A stretch of DNA of 64,000 bases, from assembly GCA_035701825.1 (NCBI GenBank), contig DASSRK010000147.1, positions 47,357 to 111,356 of the forward strand. The letters run 5' to 3'. The stretch is from CADEED01 sp035701825 (GTDB taxonomy: Bacteria > Pseudomonadota > Gammaproteobacteria > Steroidobacterales > Steroidobacteraceae). The translations under genes and the position numbers were made by a program. The first letter of the stretch is position 1. Each line of letters begins with the position of its first letter. The notes below the pieces were generated by a model. The model had not been told where the DNA came from and made no database searches. It was given only the letters and a program-made list of their open reading frames with translations. Shown here in pieces: positions 32,752 to 41,356 of this stretch.

Positions 32752-32766
32752 AACAGGGGGAAATCC

Positions 32767-33822
32767 ATGAAAATCGCAACGATTCGAAGCGGTGGCGTGG
32801 CCGCTGCCGTCGCCTTGGGCGCCTTGGCCCTGCATGCCACGCCTTCCATGGCAGCCTGCAACGGCTACGTGGGAATCACCTTCGACGACGGACCGACATC
32901 CAACACCGCCACGCTCGTGAACCTGCTCAGGCAGAACAATCTCACGCCGGTCACGTTCTTCAACTGGGGCCAACGCGTCTCCGGCAATCCATCGGCGATT
33001 GCGCTGGAGCTGAGCGTCGGGCAGGTGCAGAACCACAGCTACACGCATCCGCACATGAGCGGTTACACCTCGCAACAGGTCACCAACGAACTGACCCTCG
33101 CCAACCAGGCCATCCAGAACGCGGGCGCGCCCAGGCCCAACGTCTATCGCGCGCCGTACGGCGAGCTGAACACCACGATTCGCAACGCGGCGCTGGCGCT
33201 GGGGCTGTTTCCCATGACCTGGGACGTGGACTCGGGCGACTGGAACGGCGCGAGCACCGCCGCGATCGTCTCGGCCAACAACCGGCTGCAGAACGGCCAG
33301 GTCATCCTGATGCACGACGGCTATGCCAACACCAACAACGCCATCGCGCAGATCGCCGCCAACCTGCGCGCGCGCAACCTGTGCCCGGGGCGCATCGATC
33401 CGGGCACCGGCCGCGCCGTGGCGCCGTCCGGCAGCAGCAGCTCGAGCTCGAGTTCGAGCAGTTCCAGCAGCTCGAGCAGTTCCAGCGGTGGCGGCACGGG
33501 GACGATCACCGTGCGGGCGCGCGGTGTCAGTGGGGGCGAGCAGATCCAGCTGGTGGTGAACAACTCGACGATCGCGACGTGGACCTTGACCACCAGCTAC
33601 CAGAGTTTCACCGCCAACAACTCCGCGGCCACGAACATCCTGGTGAAATTCATCAACGACGCCACGGGACGCGACGTGCAGGTCGATTACATCATCGCCG
33701 GGGGCGTGACCCGGCAGGCCGAGGACCAGACCTACAACACGGGCGTGTACCAGAACGGCGCCTGTGGCGGCGGCAATGGCCACAGCGAATGGCTCCACTG
33801 CAACGGCGCGATCGGGTTCTGA
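32767..33822 (+). CDS. CE4 polysaccharide deacetylase with poly-Ser linker and CBM60-like module (probable acetylxylan esterase)
   Basis: This secreted modular enzyme has 351 residues. After a signal peptide (AAVALGALALHATPSMA), residues 30-215 are a NodB/CE4 domain. It shows catalytic base Asp in T-F-D-D-G-P, metal ligands in N-H-S-Y-T-H-P-H, R-A-P-Y-G and catalytic His in L-M-H-D-G. A run of about 20 Ser residues follows, a linker type common in Cellvibrio-like plant-wall degraders. The C-terminal 95 residues (ITVRARGVSGGEQIQLVVNN to GHSEWLHCNGAIGF) look like a calcium-dependent CBM60/36 xylan-binding module, so xylan is a likelier substrate than chitin. GGGGG before ATG 32767 is the ribosome binding site. 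Confidence 0.9.
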   Translation: MKIATIRSGGVAAAVALGALALHATPSMAACNGYVGITFDDGPTSNTATLVNLLRQNNLTPVTFFNWGQRVSGNPSAIALELSVGQVQNHSYTHPHMSGYTSQQVTNELTLANQAIQNAGAPRPNVYRAPYGELNTTIRNAALALGLFPMTWDVDSGDWNGASTAAIVSANNRLQNGQVILMHDGYANTNNAIAQIAANLRARNLCPGRIDPGTGRAVAPSGSSSSSSSSSSSSSSSSSSGGGTGTITVRARGVSGGEQIQLVVNNSTIATWTLTTSYQSFTANNSAATNILVKFINDATGRDVQVDYIIAGGVTRQAEDQTYNTGVYQNGACGGGNGHSEWLHCNGAIGF

Positions 33823-33853
33823 GCCCGAGGTCCGCATCCGGTTCGTGAAGGCA

Positions 33854-33883
33854 ACCACGGACGGCCGCGAGGCCGTCCGTGGT
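33854..33883. terminator. Perfect 13-bp hairpin terminator with GCGA tetraloop
   Basis: ACCACGGACGGCC (33854-33866) pairs perfectly with GGCCGTCCGTGGT (33871-33883) around GCGA, a GNRA tetraloop. It lies 31 nt after the CE4 stop and 49 nt from the stop of the convergent lipoprotein gene. There is no T-run, so it is a terminator-like structure serving one or both genes. Confidence 0.7.
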
Positions 33884-33931
33884 CGCATCCAACCACAAGC
33901 TGACGCTACGCCCTGCGGCTGAATCCGCCGA

Positions 33932-34621
33932 TCAGTCGGTCCACGTGAAGTTCGGTATTTCCGTGGGCGAAGTGCCGAGCGAGATCGTGATCTCGCGATG
34001 GCTCTTCAGCTCGATGCTGCTCCAGTCGGCCTCCGCCACCGGCGTGACCGTGCCGTTGTCGGTGACGTAGACCTCGACCGGCAAACCCGAGATCCCGGCG
34101 ACGTTCGAGCTCGTCAGCGGCTGGCCCCAGATCTGGAACAGGTCGCCCAACGTGAACGTGCCCGCGGCCGTCGGCGTCACGTGGATCTTTCCCGACTCGT
34201 CGTGGGTGTGGATCGTATAGAAGCAGTGGGTCATTCCCTGCGGCGACGCGCCCAGGCGGTTTGGAATCGCCTGTGGCTCGTTGTTCACGAGGATCGACAG
34301 GTGCGCGTAGAGCTCGAATGTCTGCGGCGGATTCAGTCCGCACGTGAAGTTGCCGATCGCGCTGCCGTCGGTCTGCGGGTTACCCCAGCGATCGACCCCG
34401 ACCTGGTGCCCGTCGGTGATGTCCTGCACGGTGGGCGAGAGCGGCGGAACATTCACGGCCGGGGGCGGCGGCGGTGGCGGAGGCGGCGGATTCGGGACTG
34501 GTGCCGGCGGATTCCCACCGTTGGGATTGTCGGAACCACCGCCCCCTCCACCGCAGGCGGCCAGGCTTGCGAGCAACGTCGCCACGAGCGCGTGGCTCGC
34601 GGCTTTTGAAATCTTGTTCAT
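33932..34621 (-). CDS. Secreted lipoprotein with poly-Gly and poly-Pro segments
   Basis: I do not recognise a family. The 229-residue protein has a lipoprotein signal with lipobox L-A-A-C directly followed by six glycines, then a Pro-rich stretch with ten prolines in a row near residues 44-54. The folded part (75-229) has paired cysteines (Cys in NFTCGLNPPQTFELYAHLSI and MTHCFYTIHTHDESGKIHV) and ends EIPNFTWTD. HCFYTIHTHDESGKIHV resembles a metal- or ligand-binding beta hairpin. The Gly6 after the lipid Cys is a spacer common in outer-membrane lipoproteins of this group. It stands alone with its own dyad upstream. Confidence 0.7.
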   Translation of the reverse strand: MNKISKAASHALVATLLASLAACGGGGGGSDNPNGGNPPAPVPNPPPPPPPPPPAVNVPPLSPTVQDITDGHQVGVDRWGNPQTDGSAIGNFTCGLNPPQTFELYAHLSILVNNEPQAIPNRLGASPQGMTHCFYTIHTHDESGKIHVTPTAAGTFTLGDLFQIWGQPLTSSNVAGISGLPVEVYVTDNGTVTPVAEADWSSIELKSHREITISLGTSPTEIPNFTWTD

Positions 34622-34650
34622 GGAATTTCCTGATTGATGCGGTTTGACGA

Positions 34651-34681
34651 CGTCGCAAGTACACCTACAAAACTTGCGACG
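34651..34681. promoter_or_regulatory. Inverted repeat upstream of the lipoprotein gene
   Basis: CGTCGCAAGT (34651-34660) and ACTTGCGACG (34672-34681) form 10-bp perfect arms with an 11-nt spacer. They lie 30-60 nt upstream of ATG 34621 on the minus strand. The position fits an operator or a 5' leader hairpin. No adjacent regulator is known for it. Confidence 0.5.
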
Positions 34682-34805
34682 AACCGCAGGAAATCCCCGC
34701 CTCGCCCGTGCTCAGTCCCGCTCCTGATGGAGTAGGACGATGACGGCGGGAAGTGTGGCGGCCGACACGGGAGTCAGCGTCGGCGACGCCGCGGCGAGCC
34801 GGGCC

Positions 34806-36611
34806 TCACTTCCAGGCGCGCAACGGCGCCGCGCGCTCGTGTTCGTGCGCGCGCAACTGCGCGCGGATCTTGAGCAGATCCTTGCGCGACACGATGCCGA
34901 CGAGTTGCCCGGATGCGCCGATGACGGGCACGCGGCCCACGTCGAACTGGCCCATGCGGTCCGCCAGGCTCCCGAGCAGCTCGTCGGGTGCCGCGACCAG
35001 CATCTCGCCCGCGCTCGTCACGTCGGCGAGCTGCGCGAGCGCGTCCTCGCCATCCAGAGTCCAGCGCAGCACGTCGGCGCGCGAAATCATGCCGGCGAAC
35101 CGGCCGTGCGCATCCGCGACCGGGTAGCTCTTGTGCCGCGGCAGGTCGGTGGTGAAGAACTCGACCGCCGCGCTCACGGTCATCGAGGCGGGCAGGGTAT
35201 CGACGGCCCGGATCATGACGTCCTTGACGCGCACCTGTTCGAAGGGATCGACGCTGTACTCGCGCGACAGGTGCAGCCCGCGCCGCGCGATGCGCTCGGT
35301 GAGGATCGAACGCCTGAGCAGCAGTACCGTGAAACCATGGGCCGCGGCGCACGCGCCGATCAGTGGCAGCAGGTGCTGGAAGTTGCCGGTGAGCTCCATG
35401 CCGAAGACGGCCGCGGTGAGCGGCGCACGCATGGTGCCGCCCATCATCGCGGCCATGCCGAGCAACGCACAGGTCGCCTGCTCCGCGGGCGCCACGAAGT
35501 GACCGAACAGCGCGCCCAGCGCGCCGCCGATGATCAGCAGCGGCGCGAGCACGCCACCCGACGTGCCCGAGCCCAGCGCAATCGACCAGATGACGGCTTT
35601 CACCACCAGCAACAGTCCGAGCGCGTGCAGCGTGAAACTCCCGTCGAGCAGCGCCTGCAGGTTGTCGTAGCCGACACCGAGCGCCGCGGGCTCGAGCATG
35701 CCGCCGAGCCCGACGACGAGACCGCCGATGGCGGGCCACCACATCCAGTGGACCGGCAGCTTCTGGAAGAAGTCCTCGCAGCCGTACACCAGCGCGGTCA
35801 GCGTCGCCGAGCCCGCGCCCGCGAGCAGCCCGATCGCGAGCCACATACCGGCCGCTCCCGGCGATACCTGCGCATTGGCGGAGAAGTGGAACAGCGGCGG
35901 CGCCGCGAACAGCAGCGGCCGTACGCTCGCCGCCGTCAGCACCGCCATCGCGACCGGCAGGAAACTGCGCGGCCGCCACTCGAACAGCAGTAGTTCGACC
36001 GCCAGCAGGATGGCGGCGATGGGCGTGCCGAAAATCCCCGTCATGCCCGCGGCGGCGCCGGCCACCAGCAGGGTCTTGCGTTCGTTCGACGTCAGGTGGA
36101 AGAGCTGTGCGAACAGCGAGCCGAGCGCGCCGCCCGTCATGATGATCGGGCCCTCGGCGCCGAACGGTCCGCCGCTGCCGATGGAGATGGCCGAGGAGAT
36201 GGGCTTGAGCACGGCGACGCGCGGCTGGATCCGGCTGTTGCCGATGAGGATGGCCTCGATGGCTTCGGGGATGCCGTGCCCGCGGATCTTTTCGGAACCG
36301 TAACGCGCCATGAGACCGACGATGACACCGCCGATCACGGGGATGACGATGCGGATCGGGCCGAGCGGTGTGCCCGCCACCGGGTGCGCCGCGGTGCTCC
36401 ACAGTCCGAAGTAGGCGAGGTTGCTCGCCAGGGTGATCAGCTTGCTGAGCAGCCAGGCCGCGGTGACGCCGGCCAGGCCGACCACGACCGCCATTGCGAT
36501 GAGCACGAGCACGCGCGGCCCGGTGCGGAAATCCCCGAGCGTGGAATGCAGGGCGGGCGCGCGGCCGCCGATCGCGCCGGGTTGCGCGGCCTGGTTTTCG
36601 TCTGGTGACAC
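34806..36611 (-). CDS. ClC-type chloride channel/antiporter with CBS pair
   Basis: This 601-residue membrane protein has the three ClC selectivity segments: G-H-G-I-P (111-115), G-A-E-G-P (151-155) with gating Glu153, and G-G-V-L-A-P later. The Glu suggests a chloride/proton antiporter rather than a plain channel. Two CBS domains follow (VKDVMIRAVDTLPASMTVSAAVEFF and TSAGEMLVAAPDELLGSLADRMGQFDVGRVPVIG), likely nucleotide sensors. GTG 36611 was chosen because AGGA lies 6 nt upstream; the reading frame stays open further up but covers the divergent promoter. It is divergent from a MarR gene across a shared palindrome. Confidence 0.92.
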   Translation of the reverse strand: MSPDENQAAQPGAIGGRAPALHSTLGDFRTGPRVLVLIAMAVVVGLAGVTAAWLLSKLITLASNLAYFGLWSTAAHPVAGTPLGPIRIVIPVIGGVIVGLMARYGSEKIRGHGIPEAIEAILIGNSRIQPRVAVLKPISSAISIGSGGPFGAEGPIIMTGGALGSLFAQLFHLTSNERKTLLVAGAAAGMTGIFGTPIAAILLAVELLLFEWRPRSFLPVAMAVLTAASVRPLLFAAPPLFHFSANAQVSPGAAGMWLAIGLLAGAGSATLTALVYGCEDFFQKLPVHWMWWPAIGGLVVGLGGMLEPAALGVGYDNLQALLDGSFTLHALGLLLVVKAVIWSIALGSGTSGGVLAPLLIIGGALGALFGHFVAPAEQATCALLGMAAMMGGTMRAPLTAAVFGMELTGNFQHLLPLIGACAAAHGFTVLLLRRSILTERIARRGLHLSREYSVDPFEQVRVKDVMIRAVDTLPASMTVSAAVEFFTTDLPRHKSYPVADAHGRFAGMISRADVLRWTLDGEDALAQLADVTSAGEMLVAAPDELLGSLADRMGQFDVGRVPVIGASGQLVGIVSRKDLLKIRAQLRAHEHERAAPLRAWK

Positions 36612-36643
36612 TGGAATCCTGCCGGGTCGAGCGGGCCGGCAAT

Positions 36644-36660
36644 ATATCGCATTACGATAT
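36644..36660. promoter_or_regulatory. MarR-type operator palindrome in the ClC / marR divergent promoter
   Basis: ATATCG-CATTA-CGATAT is a perfect 6-bp inverted repeat with a 5-nt spacer in an AT-rich patch between the two divergent genes. Its length and symmetry match MarR-family sites. It lies 33 nt from the ClC start and 10 nt from the first marR start candidate, so the regulator probably controls itself and the ClC gene. Confidence 0.7.
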
Positions 36661-36669
36661 GATCCATCC

Positions 36670-37170
36670 GTGACGAAACCGGAAAAAAGCGCGCGCCGTG
36701 CGGCCACCGCAACGAAGATGACCGATGACGACTACCGCCGCCTGGCGGACTTCCGCTTCGGGTTGCGGCAATTCCTCGAGTTCAGCGCGCGGGCGGCGCG
36801 CTCCTGCGGCCTGGCGCCCTCGCAGCACCAGGCCCTGCTGGTGATCCGCTCGCTGTCGGGAACCGGCAGCGCGTCGATCGCCGATGTCGCGCAGCGGCTC
36901 CTGTGCCGGCATCACACCGCGGTGGAGCTGGTCGACCGGCTGTGCGCGCTCGGGCTCGTTCGCCGCCGCGCGGACGCCGGCGATCGGCGGCGCGTGACCC
37001 TGGTGCTCACGCCCAAGGCATCGCGGGTGCTCGATCGCCTGTCGGCCGCCCATCTCGATGAGATCCGCCGCGTCGGGCCTGCGCTGCAGGCCTTGTTGAA
37101 GATCTTCGGGCGCCCGCCTGTGCGTATCCGCGAATCGCTTTCGTCCCGAAGGACTATCGCGCCGAAGTAG
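36670..37170 (+). CDS. MarR family transcriptional regulator 2
   Basis: This regulator of up to 166 residues (GTG 36670) or 150 residues (ATG 36718) shows the MarR winged helix: ASIADVAQRLLCRHHTAVELVDRLCALGLVRRRADAGDRRRVTLVLTPK. The N-terminal helix is FRFGLRQFLEFSARAARSCGLAPSQHQALLVI. Neither start has a strong ribosome binding site. It is divergent from the ClC gene and 22 nt ahead of the molybdopterin oxidoreductase, so it may be co-transcribed with the latter. Confidence 0.88.
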   Translation: MTKPEKSARRAATATKMTDDDYRRLADFRFGLRQFLEFSARAARSCGLAPSQHQALLVIRSLSGTGSASIADVAQRLLCRHHTAVELVDRLCALGLVRRRADAGDRRRVTLVLTPKASRVLDRLSAAHLDEIRRVGPALQALLKIFGRPPVRIRESLSSRRTIAPK

Positions 37171-37192
37171 TCCCGCGCCGACACTGCCCACC

Positions 37193-38416
37193 ATGAGTGG
37201 CATGGCGCGCCGCCGGTTCCTGCAGAACGGCCTCGGCCTCGGCGGCGCGCTGCTGCTCGGCTCGTGCGGAGGCGGCGGCGGTGGCGCTTCCGACAGCCGG
37301 GCGCCTTCCCCGTCCCCGGGTCCCGCGCCACCTCCCTCGCCAAGCCCGACCGAGTGCCCCGATCCGTTCGCGGGCGGGCAGCGACTGGACGACGTGGCCT
37401 TCGTGGGCGAGAGCGAGCGTCCGCTGGACCAGGCCTTCGGCGCGGGCCTCGACGGTCGGCTCTTCACCGACTTGTCGACGCTCGACGCGACCCACCTCGT
37501 GACGCCCAGCGAAACGTTCTACATCCGCACGCGGTATCCGGACTTGCTCGTGCCCGAGGCGCGCTGGCGTATCTCGATGGTCGATCTCGGCGGCACCGCG
37601 TCCGACCTGTTCCTCGATGAACTCGAGCCGCGGGTTGCATCACAGGGGACCCACCTCATGGAATGCAGCGGCAATTCGCGCAATGCCAGCTTCGGCCTGA
37701 TCAGCAGCGCCGACTGGAGCGGGATCCGCGTGCTCGATGCCATCGATCGGTTCGAGATTCCCGCCGGGGCGACGCGGCTCCGGGTCTCGGGTTTCGACCA
37801 GTACTCGCAATCTTCGGAACGGTCCACGCCCGGCGCGAGCTGGATATTCACCTTCGAGCAGCTCGAGCAGACCGGCGCATTCCTCGCCACCGGGTTGAAC
37901 GGTGCGCCGTTGCCGGACGATCACGGCGCACCGGTGCGGCTCGTCGTGCCGGGCTGGTACGGCTGCACCTGCATCAAGTGGGTCGACGAGCTGCGCTTCG
38001 TGGGCGACGACGAGCCCGCGACCTCGCAGATGCGCGAATTCGCATCGCGCACGCAGCAGCATGGCACGCCCGAGCTTGCGCGTGACTATCTACCGGCGGA
38101 AATCGATCTCGCGGCGATGCCCGTGCGCGTCGAGAAGTGGCGGGTGTCCGGCGCGATCCGCTACCGGGTCGTCGGCATCCAGTGGGGCGGCACGGCGCGC
38201 GGCGCCGCGCTCGAGATCCGCTTCGGCGACGGGCCCTGGCAGTCCCTATGCATGGGCGAGGTGTCGCAAGCGCCCTGGGCGTTGTGGGAGCACGACTGGC
38301 GGCCCGCGGCGACCGGCACCTACGCGATCACGCTGCGCGCCGTGGATCGGTCGCTGCGGACGCGACGGCTCGACACCGGCTACTACCTGCGGGAAGTGTC
38401 GATCGACGAGATCTAG
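37193..38416 (+). CDS. Tat-exported molybdopterin-dependent oxidoreductase (sulfite oxidase family), likely lipoprotein
   Basis: This 407-residue protein belongs to the sulfite-oxidase/YedY-type molybdoenzymes. It starts with a Tat motif, A-R-R-R-F-L-Q-N, and then a lipobox L-G-S-C (Cys25) followed by six glycines and a Pro/Ser-rich spacer. It is therefore probably a lipoprotein exported folded. The Mo-ligand Cys is Cys158 in M-E-C-S-G-N-S-R. LVVPGWYGCTCIKWVDEL is the conserved pterin-binding segment. The C-terminal 110 residues form the Ig-like dimerisation domain (GGTARGAALEIRFGDGPW). The natural substrate is open; sulfite or methionine sulfoxide are known for relatives. Confidence 0.88.
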   Translation: MSGMARRRFLQNGLGLGGALLLGSCGGGGGGASDSRAPSPSPGPAPPPSPSPTECPDPFAGGQRLDDVAFVGESERPLDQAFGAGLDGRLFTDLSTLDATHLVTPSETFYIRTRYPDLLVPEARWRISMVDLGGTASDLFLDELEPRVASQGTHLMECSGNSRNASFGLISSADWSGIRVLDAIDRFEIPAGATRLRVSGFDQYSQSSERSTPGASWIFTFEQLEQTGAFLATGLNGAPLPDDHGAPVRLVVPGWYGCTCIKWVDELRFVGDDEPATSQMREFASRTQQHGTPELARDYLPAEIDLAAMPVRVEKWRVSGAIRYRVVGIQWGGTARGAALEIRFGDGPWQSLCMGEVSQAPWALWEHDWRPAATGTYAITLRAVDRSLRTRRLDTGYYLREVSIDEI

Positions 38417-38471
38417 TCGTGGCGCGCGATGGGCGCCTCGTCCGGGCTGACGTCCCTCCGGATGTTTCAGG

Positions 38472-39023
38472 TCAAAGATCACCCGGCGAACCTGCTGCGG
38501 TGCCAGATTCCGGCGCCGCATAGCTGAGGCGCGCATCGACGATGCGGGCCGCCGAGGTGTACGGGTGCGCCACGGCGTGCTTTTCATCGAGGATGTGCAC
38601 GACCTCGATGCCGCGAAACTTCAGCACGTCGGCGATGAGCGCCCGGTGACAGCGCCACCAGAGGATCTCCGCGCACATCATGGCGGTGCGTCGCTGGCGC
38701 GCGAGATCGAGCAGCACCTCCAGCCCGTCCGCGAATTCCGGTGTCTCGATGTAGTCGGCGTACCCGCGGAACGAAGCATTGCGCCAGGCATCGTTGGTCG
38801 AGTCGGGGCGCGCGCGGCGTCGGCCGCCGAGCGCAGGAATCCAGCGATACTTGAAGCCGCGTGGCGGTAGCGAGGCTTCGAGCGCCTCTCGCAGGAACCA
38901 GGGTTGCCGGCGCGACCCGGGGTGGCGCCGCACGTCGGCCACCGCCTGGACTTCGAATGGCGCGAGCAAGGCCAGCAGCTCGTCGAGCGTCCGGGTCGAG
39001 TGGCCTATGGTCCAGATCGTCAC
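38472..39023 (-). CDS. DUF488 domain-containing protein
   Basis: This 183-residue cytoplasmic protein matches DUF488: MTIWTIGHSTRTLDELLALLAPFEVQAVADVRRHPGSRRQPWF at the start, then MMCAEILWWRCHRALIADVLKFRGIEVVHILD. In the family the latter segment reads LLCxExxPxxCHR. The two conserved Cys and the His are present, suggesting a metal or nucleotide site. The function of the family is not established. The C-terminal 20 residues are low complexity. It is convergent with the molybdoenzyme gene and divergent from the GH43 gene. Confidence 0.88.
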   Translation of the reverse strand: MTIWTIGHSTRTLDELLALLAPFEVQAVADVRRHPGSRRQPWFLREALEASLPPRGFKYRWIPALGGRRRARPDSTNDAWRNASFRGYADYIETPEFADGLEVLLDLARQRRTAMMCAEILWWRCHRALIADVLKFRGIEVVHILDEKHAVAHPYTSAARIVDARLSYAAPESGTAAGSPGDL

Positions 39024-39087
39024 CTGCTGGAGTCTGGCACGGCGCTGCTACACTGCGCGCCGGCAACCTCCGCAACCGGCCGGCACC

Positions 39088-40440
39088 ATGAAACCAACTT
39101 CACGTCTCTTCATTGCCTCCCTCGTCGTAGGACTGGCGTACACCAACGCCGCGCTGGCGACGAACCCCCTGGTCACGGACCAATTCACCGCCGATCCGAC
39201 CGCGCGCGTGTTCGAGGGCCGGATCTACGTCTATCCCTCGCATGACATCAAGGAGCCACCGGGATACACGGGGCGACCGAAGTGGTTCGTGATGGAGGAC
39301 TACCACGTCTTCTCCTCGGACAATCTCACCGACTGGAAGGACCACGGCGTGATCGTCACGCGCTCGGACGTGCCCTGGGCCGACCAGACCGCGTACGCGA
39401 TGTGGGCGCCGGACTGCGTGTTCAAGGATGGCAAGTACTACTTCTATTTCCCCGCGGTGGCCAAGAAGGAGATCGGCGGCGGCTTCCGCATCGGCGTCGC
39501 GGTTGCCGACAAGCCCTACGGACCGTTCAAGGTGCTGCCGACTCCCATCGAAGGCGTGCAGGGTATCGATCCCGGCGTGCTGCAGGCGAGCGACGGCAAC
39601 GCCTATCTATACTGGTCAGGCCGGGACAAGCTGTGGGCCGCCAAGCTCAAGCCCAACATGACGGAGATCGAGGGCGAGCCGCAGACCTTCGACAACCTGC
39701 CGAAAAAGGGCTTGCAGGAAGGGCCGTTCACGTTCGAGCGCAACGGCACTTACTACCTGACCTATCCGCACGTCGCCAACAAGATCGAGCGGCTCGAATA
39801 CGCCACCAGCAGCTCGCCGCTGGGCCCGTACGAATGGAAAGGCGTGATCCTCGACGAGTCGGAGAGCGGCTGCTGGACGGTGCACCATTCGCTGATCGAC
39901 TGGAAAGGGCAGTGGTACCTCTTCTACCACGACCGCGACCTCTCGCCCGGCTTCGACAAGAACCGCTCGATCCGCGCCGACAAGCTGTTCTTCAACGCCG
40001 ACGGCACCATCCAGAAGGTCATGCCGACGCTGCGCGGCGTGGGCCTGGTGGGTGCGAAGAGCGACATCCAGATCGACCGCTACAGCGCGAAGAGTCCCGA
40101 GGGCGTTTCGATCTCGTTCCTGGACGATGCGAATCCATTCGCCGGCTGGAAGACCACGTTCAACGGTCCCGGCTCATGGGTGCGCTTCAACGAGGTCGAC
40201 TTCGGGCGCGGCAGGCAGAAATCGATCGAGGCGCGCGTGAAGGCGACCGGCAAGAGCTCGATCGAAGTGCGCCTCGACAAGCCGGACGGGCCTGTGCTGG
40301 CGCTGGTGGTGGTCGACCCGAACGGTGATTGGACCGTCGCCAAGGGCTCCGCGAACCGGATTCCCAAGGGCGTACACGACCTCTTCGTGAGCGGCGCGGG
40401 GGCCGAGCCCGTCGAGGTGGACTGGATCAGTTTCCGCTGA
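39088..40440 (+). CDS. GH43 beta-xylosidase/alpha-L-arabinofuranosidase-like enzyme with C-terminal CBM6-like domain
   Basis: This secreted 450-residue glycosidase has a signal peptide (LFIASLVVGLAYTNAALA). Its GH43 propeller carries Asp36 (F-T-A-D-P), Asp161 (G-I-D-P-G-V-L) and Glu211 (L-Q-E-G-P-F). The YVYPSHD and WAPDCVFKDGKYYFYFP segments are typical of the subfamilies that act on xylo- and arabino-oligosaccharides. Residues about 330-450 (WVRFNEVDFGRGRQKSIEARVKATGKSSIEVRLDK) form a CBM6-like sandwich. ATG 39088 gives the signal peptide directly. The stop overlaps the convergent esterase gene by 14 nt. Confidence 0.9.
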   Translation: MKPTSRLFIASLVVGLAYTNAALATNPLVTDQFTADPTARVFEGRIYVYPSHDIKEPPGYTGRPKWFVMEDYHVFSSDNLTDWKDHGVIVTRSDVPWADQTAYAMWAPDCVFKDGKYYFYFPAVAKKEIGGGFRIGVAVADKPYGPFKVLPTPIEGVQGIDPGVLQASDGNAYLYWSGRDKLWAAKLKPNMTEIEGEPQTFDNLPKKGLQEGPFTFERNGTYYLTYPHVANKIERLEYATSSSPLGPYEWKGVILDESESGCWTVHHSLIDWKGQWYLFYHDRDLSPGFDKNRSIRADKLFFNADGTIQKVMPTLRGVGLVGAKSDIQIDRYSAKSPEGVSISFLDDANPFAGWKTTFNGPGSWVRFNEVDFGRGRQKSIEARVKATGKSSIEVRLDKPDGPVLALVVVDPNGDWTVAKGSANRIPKGVHDLFVSGAGAEPVEVDWISFR

Positions 40441-41356
40441 CCGGCGGCCCGAGCATTCCGATGGTGTGCAGCCATTGCTCGACGAGTGATGGCCAGCGGC
40501 CGATCGGCAGCTCGGGCCGGCGCAGCGCGAAGGCGTGTTTGCCCTGCGCATACAAGTGCATTTCCACGGGTACGCCGGCCTTCTGCAGCGCGAGGTAGTA
40601 GGTCAGGGAATGCTTCACGGGATCGACGGGATCGTCCTGTGCCTGCAGCAGGAAGGTAGGCGGCGTGTCGGCCGGAACCTGGATGTCCGTGCGCAGCGTG
40701 AGTTCGGTTCCTGGCGTCCACAGGTGTCCCGGGTACACGAGTATCGCGAAGTCGGGCCTGCAGCTCAGCCGGTCCGCGGCATCGACGGGTAGATAGGAGC
40801 GCCGCGCGAAGCGCGTGCTGGCCGCGGCGGCGAGATGCCCGCCCGCGGAGAAGCCGATGACGCCAATCTTGTGCGGATCGACGTGCCATTCCCGGGCGTG
40901 CTGGCGCACCAGGCTCAAGGCGCGCTGCGCGTCCTGCACCGCCGTCTGCACGGGTGGGTAGTATGTCTTTCCATTCTTCATCGTCGGGCCGGAGTCCGGG
41001 ACGCGGTACTTGAGCAGCACGCAGGTCATGCCGCGCGACACCAGCCAGTCGCAGATCTCCGTGCCCTCGCCGACCATCGCCAGCGCCTGGTAGCCGCCTC
41101 CGGGGAACACCACCATGGCCACGCCAGAACCGCCATCCTGGGGCGAATACCGCGTCATCGTCGGGATGCTGACGTTGAAAGCGCCGCCGTCGGGATCTCC
41201 CGTTTCCGGCCGTGGATCCGGCAACGCATCGGGCACCTTTCCGGGCCAGATCGGTATCTGCGAATGGCCGGCCGGGGGTTGCCACGGAGCGGTGCCATCC
41301 TGCGCATGCACGCCTGCGAGCCAGCACAGCGGCAAGAAGAAAAGTGGCGTTCGCAT
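40427..41356 (-). CDS. Acetylxylan-esterase-like alpha/beta hydrolase (BD-FAE type)
   Basis: This secreted 309-residue esterase has a signal peptide (MRTPLFFLPLCWLAGVHA). An IPIWPGKVP strand leads into the core, as in BD-FAE and related hemicellulose esterases. The oxyanion loop is VVFPGGGYQALAM and the nucleophile is Ser170 in G-F-S-A-G-G. QAQDDPVDPVKH supplies the Asp and GKHAFALR the His. It should remove acetyl or feruloyl groups from xylan. AAGGAGG lies 6 nt before ATG 41356, an ideal ribosome binding site. It is divergent from the aldehyde dehydrogenase. Confidence 0.88.
   Translation of the reverse strand: MRTPLFFLPLCWLAGVHAQDGTAPWQPPAGHSQIPIWPGKVPDALPDPRPETGDPDGGAFNVSIPTMTRYSPQDGGSGVAMVVFPGGGYQALAMVGEGTEICDWLVSRGMTCVLLKYRVPDSGPTMKNGKTYYPPVQTAVQDAQRALSLVRQHAREWHVDPHKIGVIGFSAGGHLAAAASTRFARRSYLPVDAADRLSCRPDFAILVYPGHLWTPGTELTLRTDIQVPADTPPTFLLQAQDDPVDPVKHSLTYYLALQKAGVPVEMHLYAQGKHAFALRRPELPIGRWPSLVEQWLHTIGMLGPPVSGN

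Noticed and set aside
33429..33486. Short tandem repeat resembling a CRISPR or minisatellite
   Set aside because: It is the codon run (AGC/TCG/TCC/AGT) for the poly-Ser linker and stays in frame; there are no spacers.
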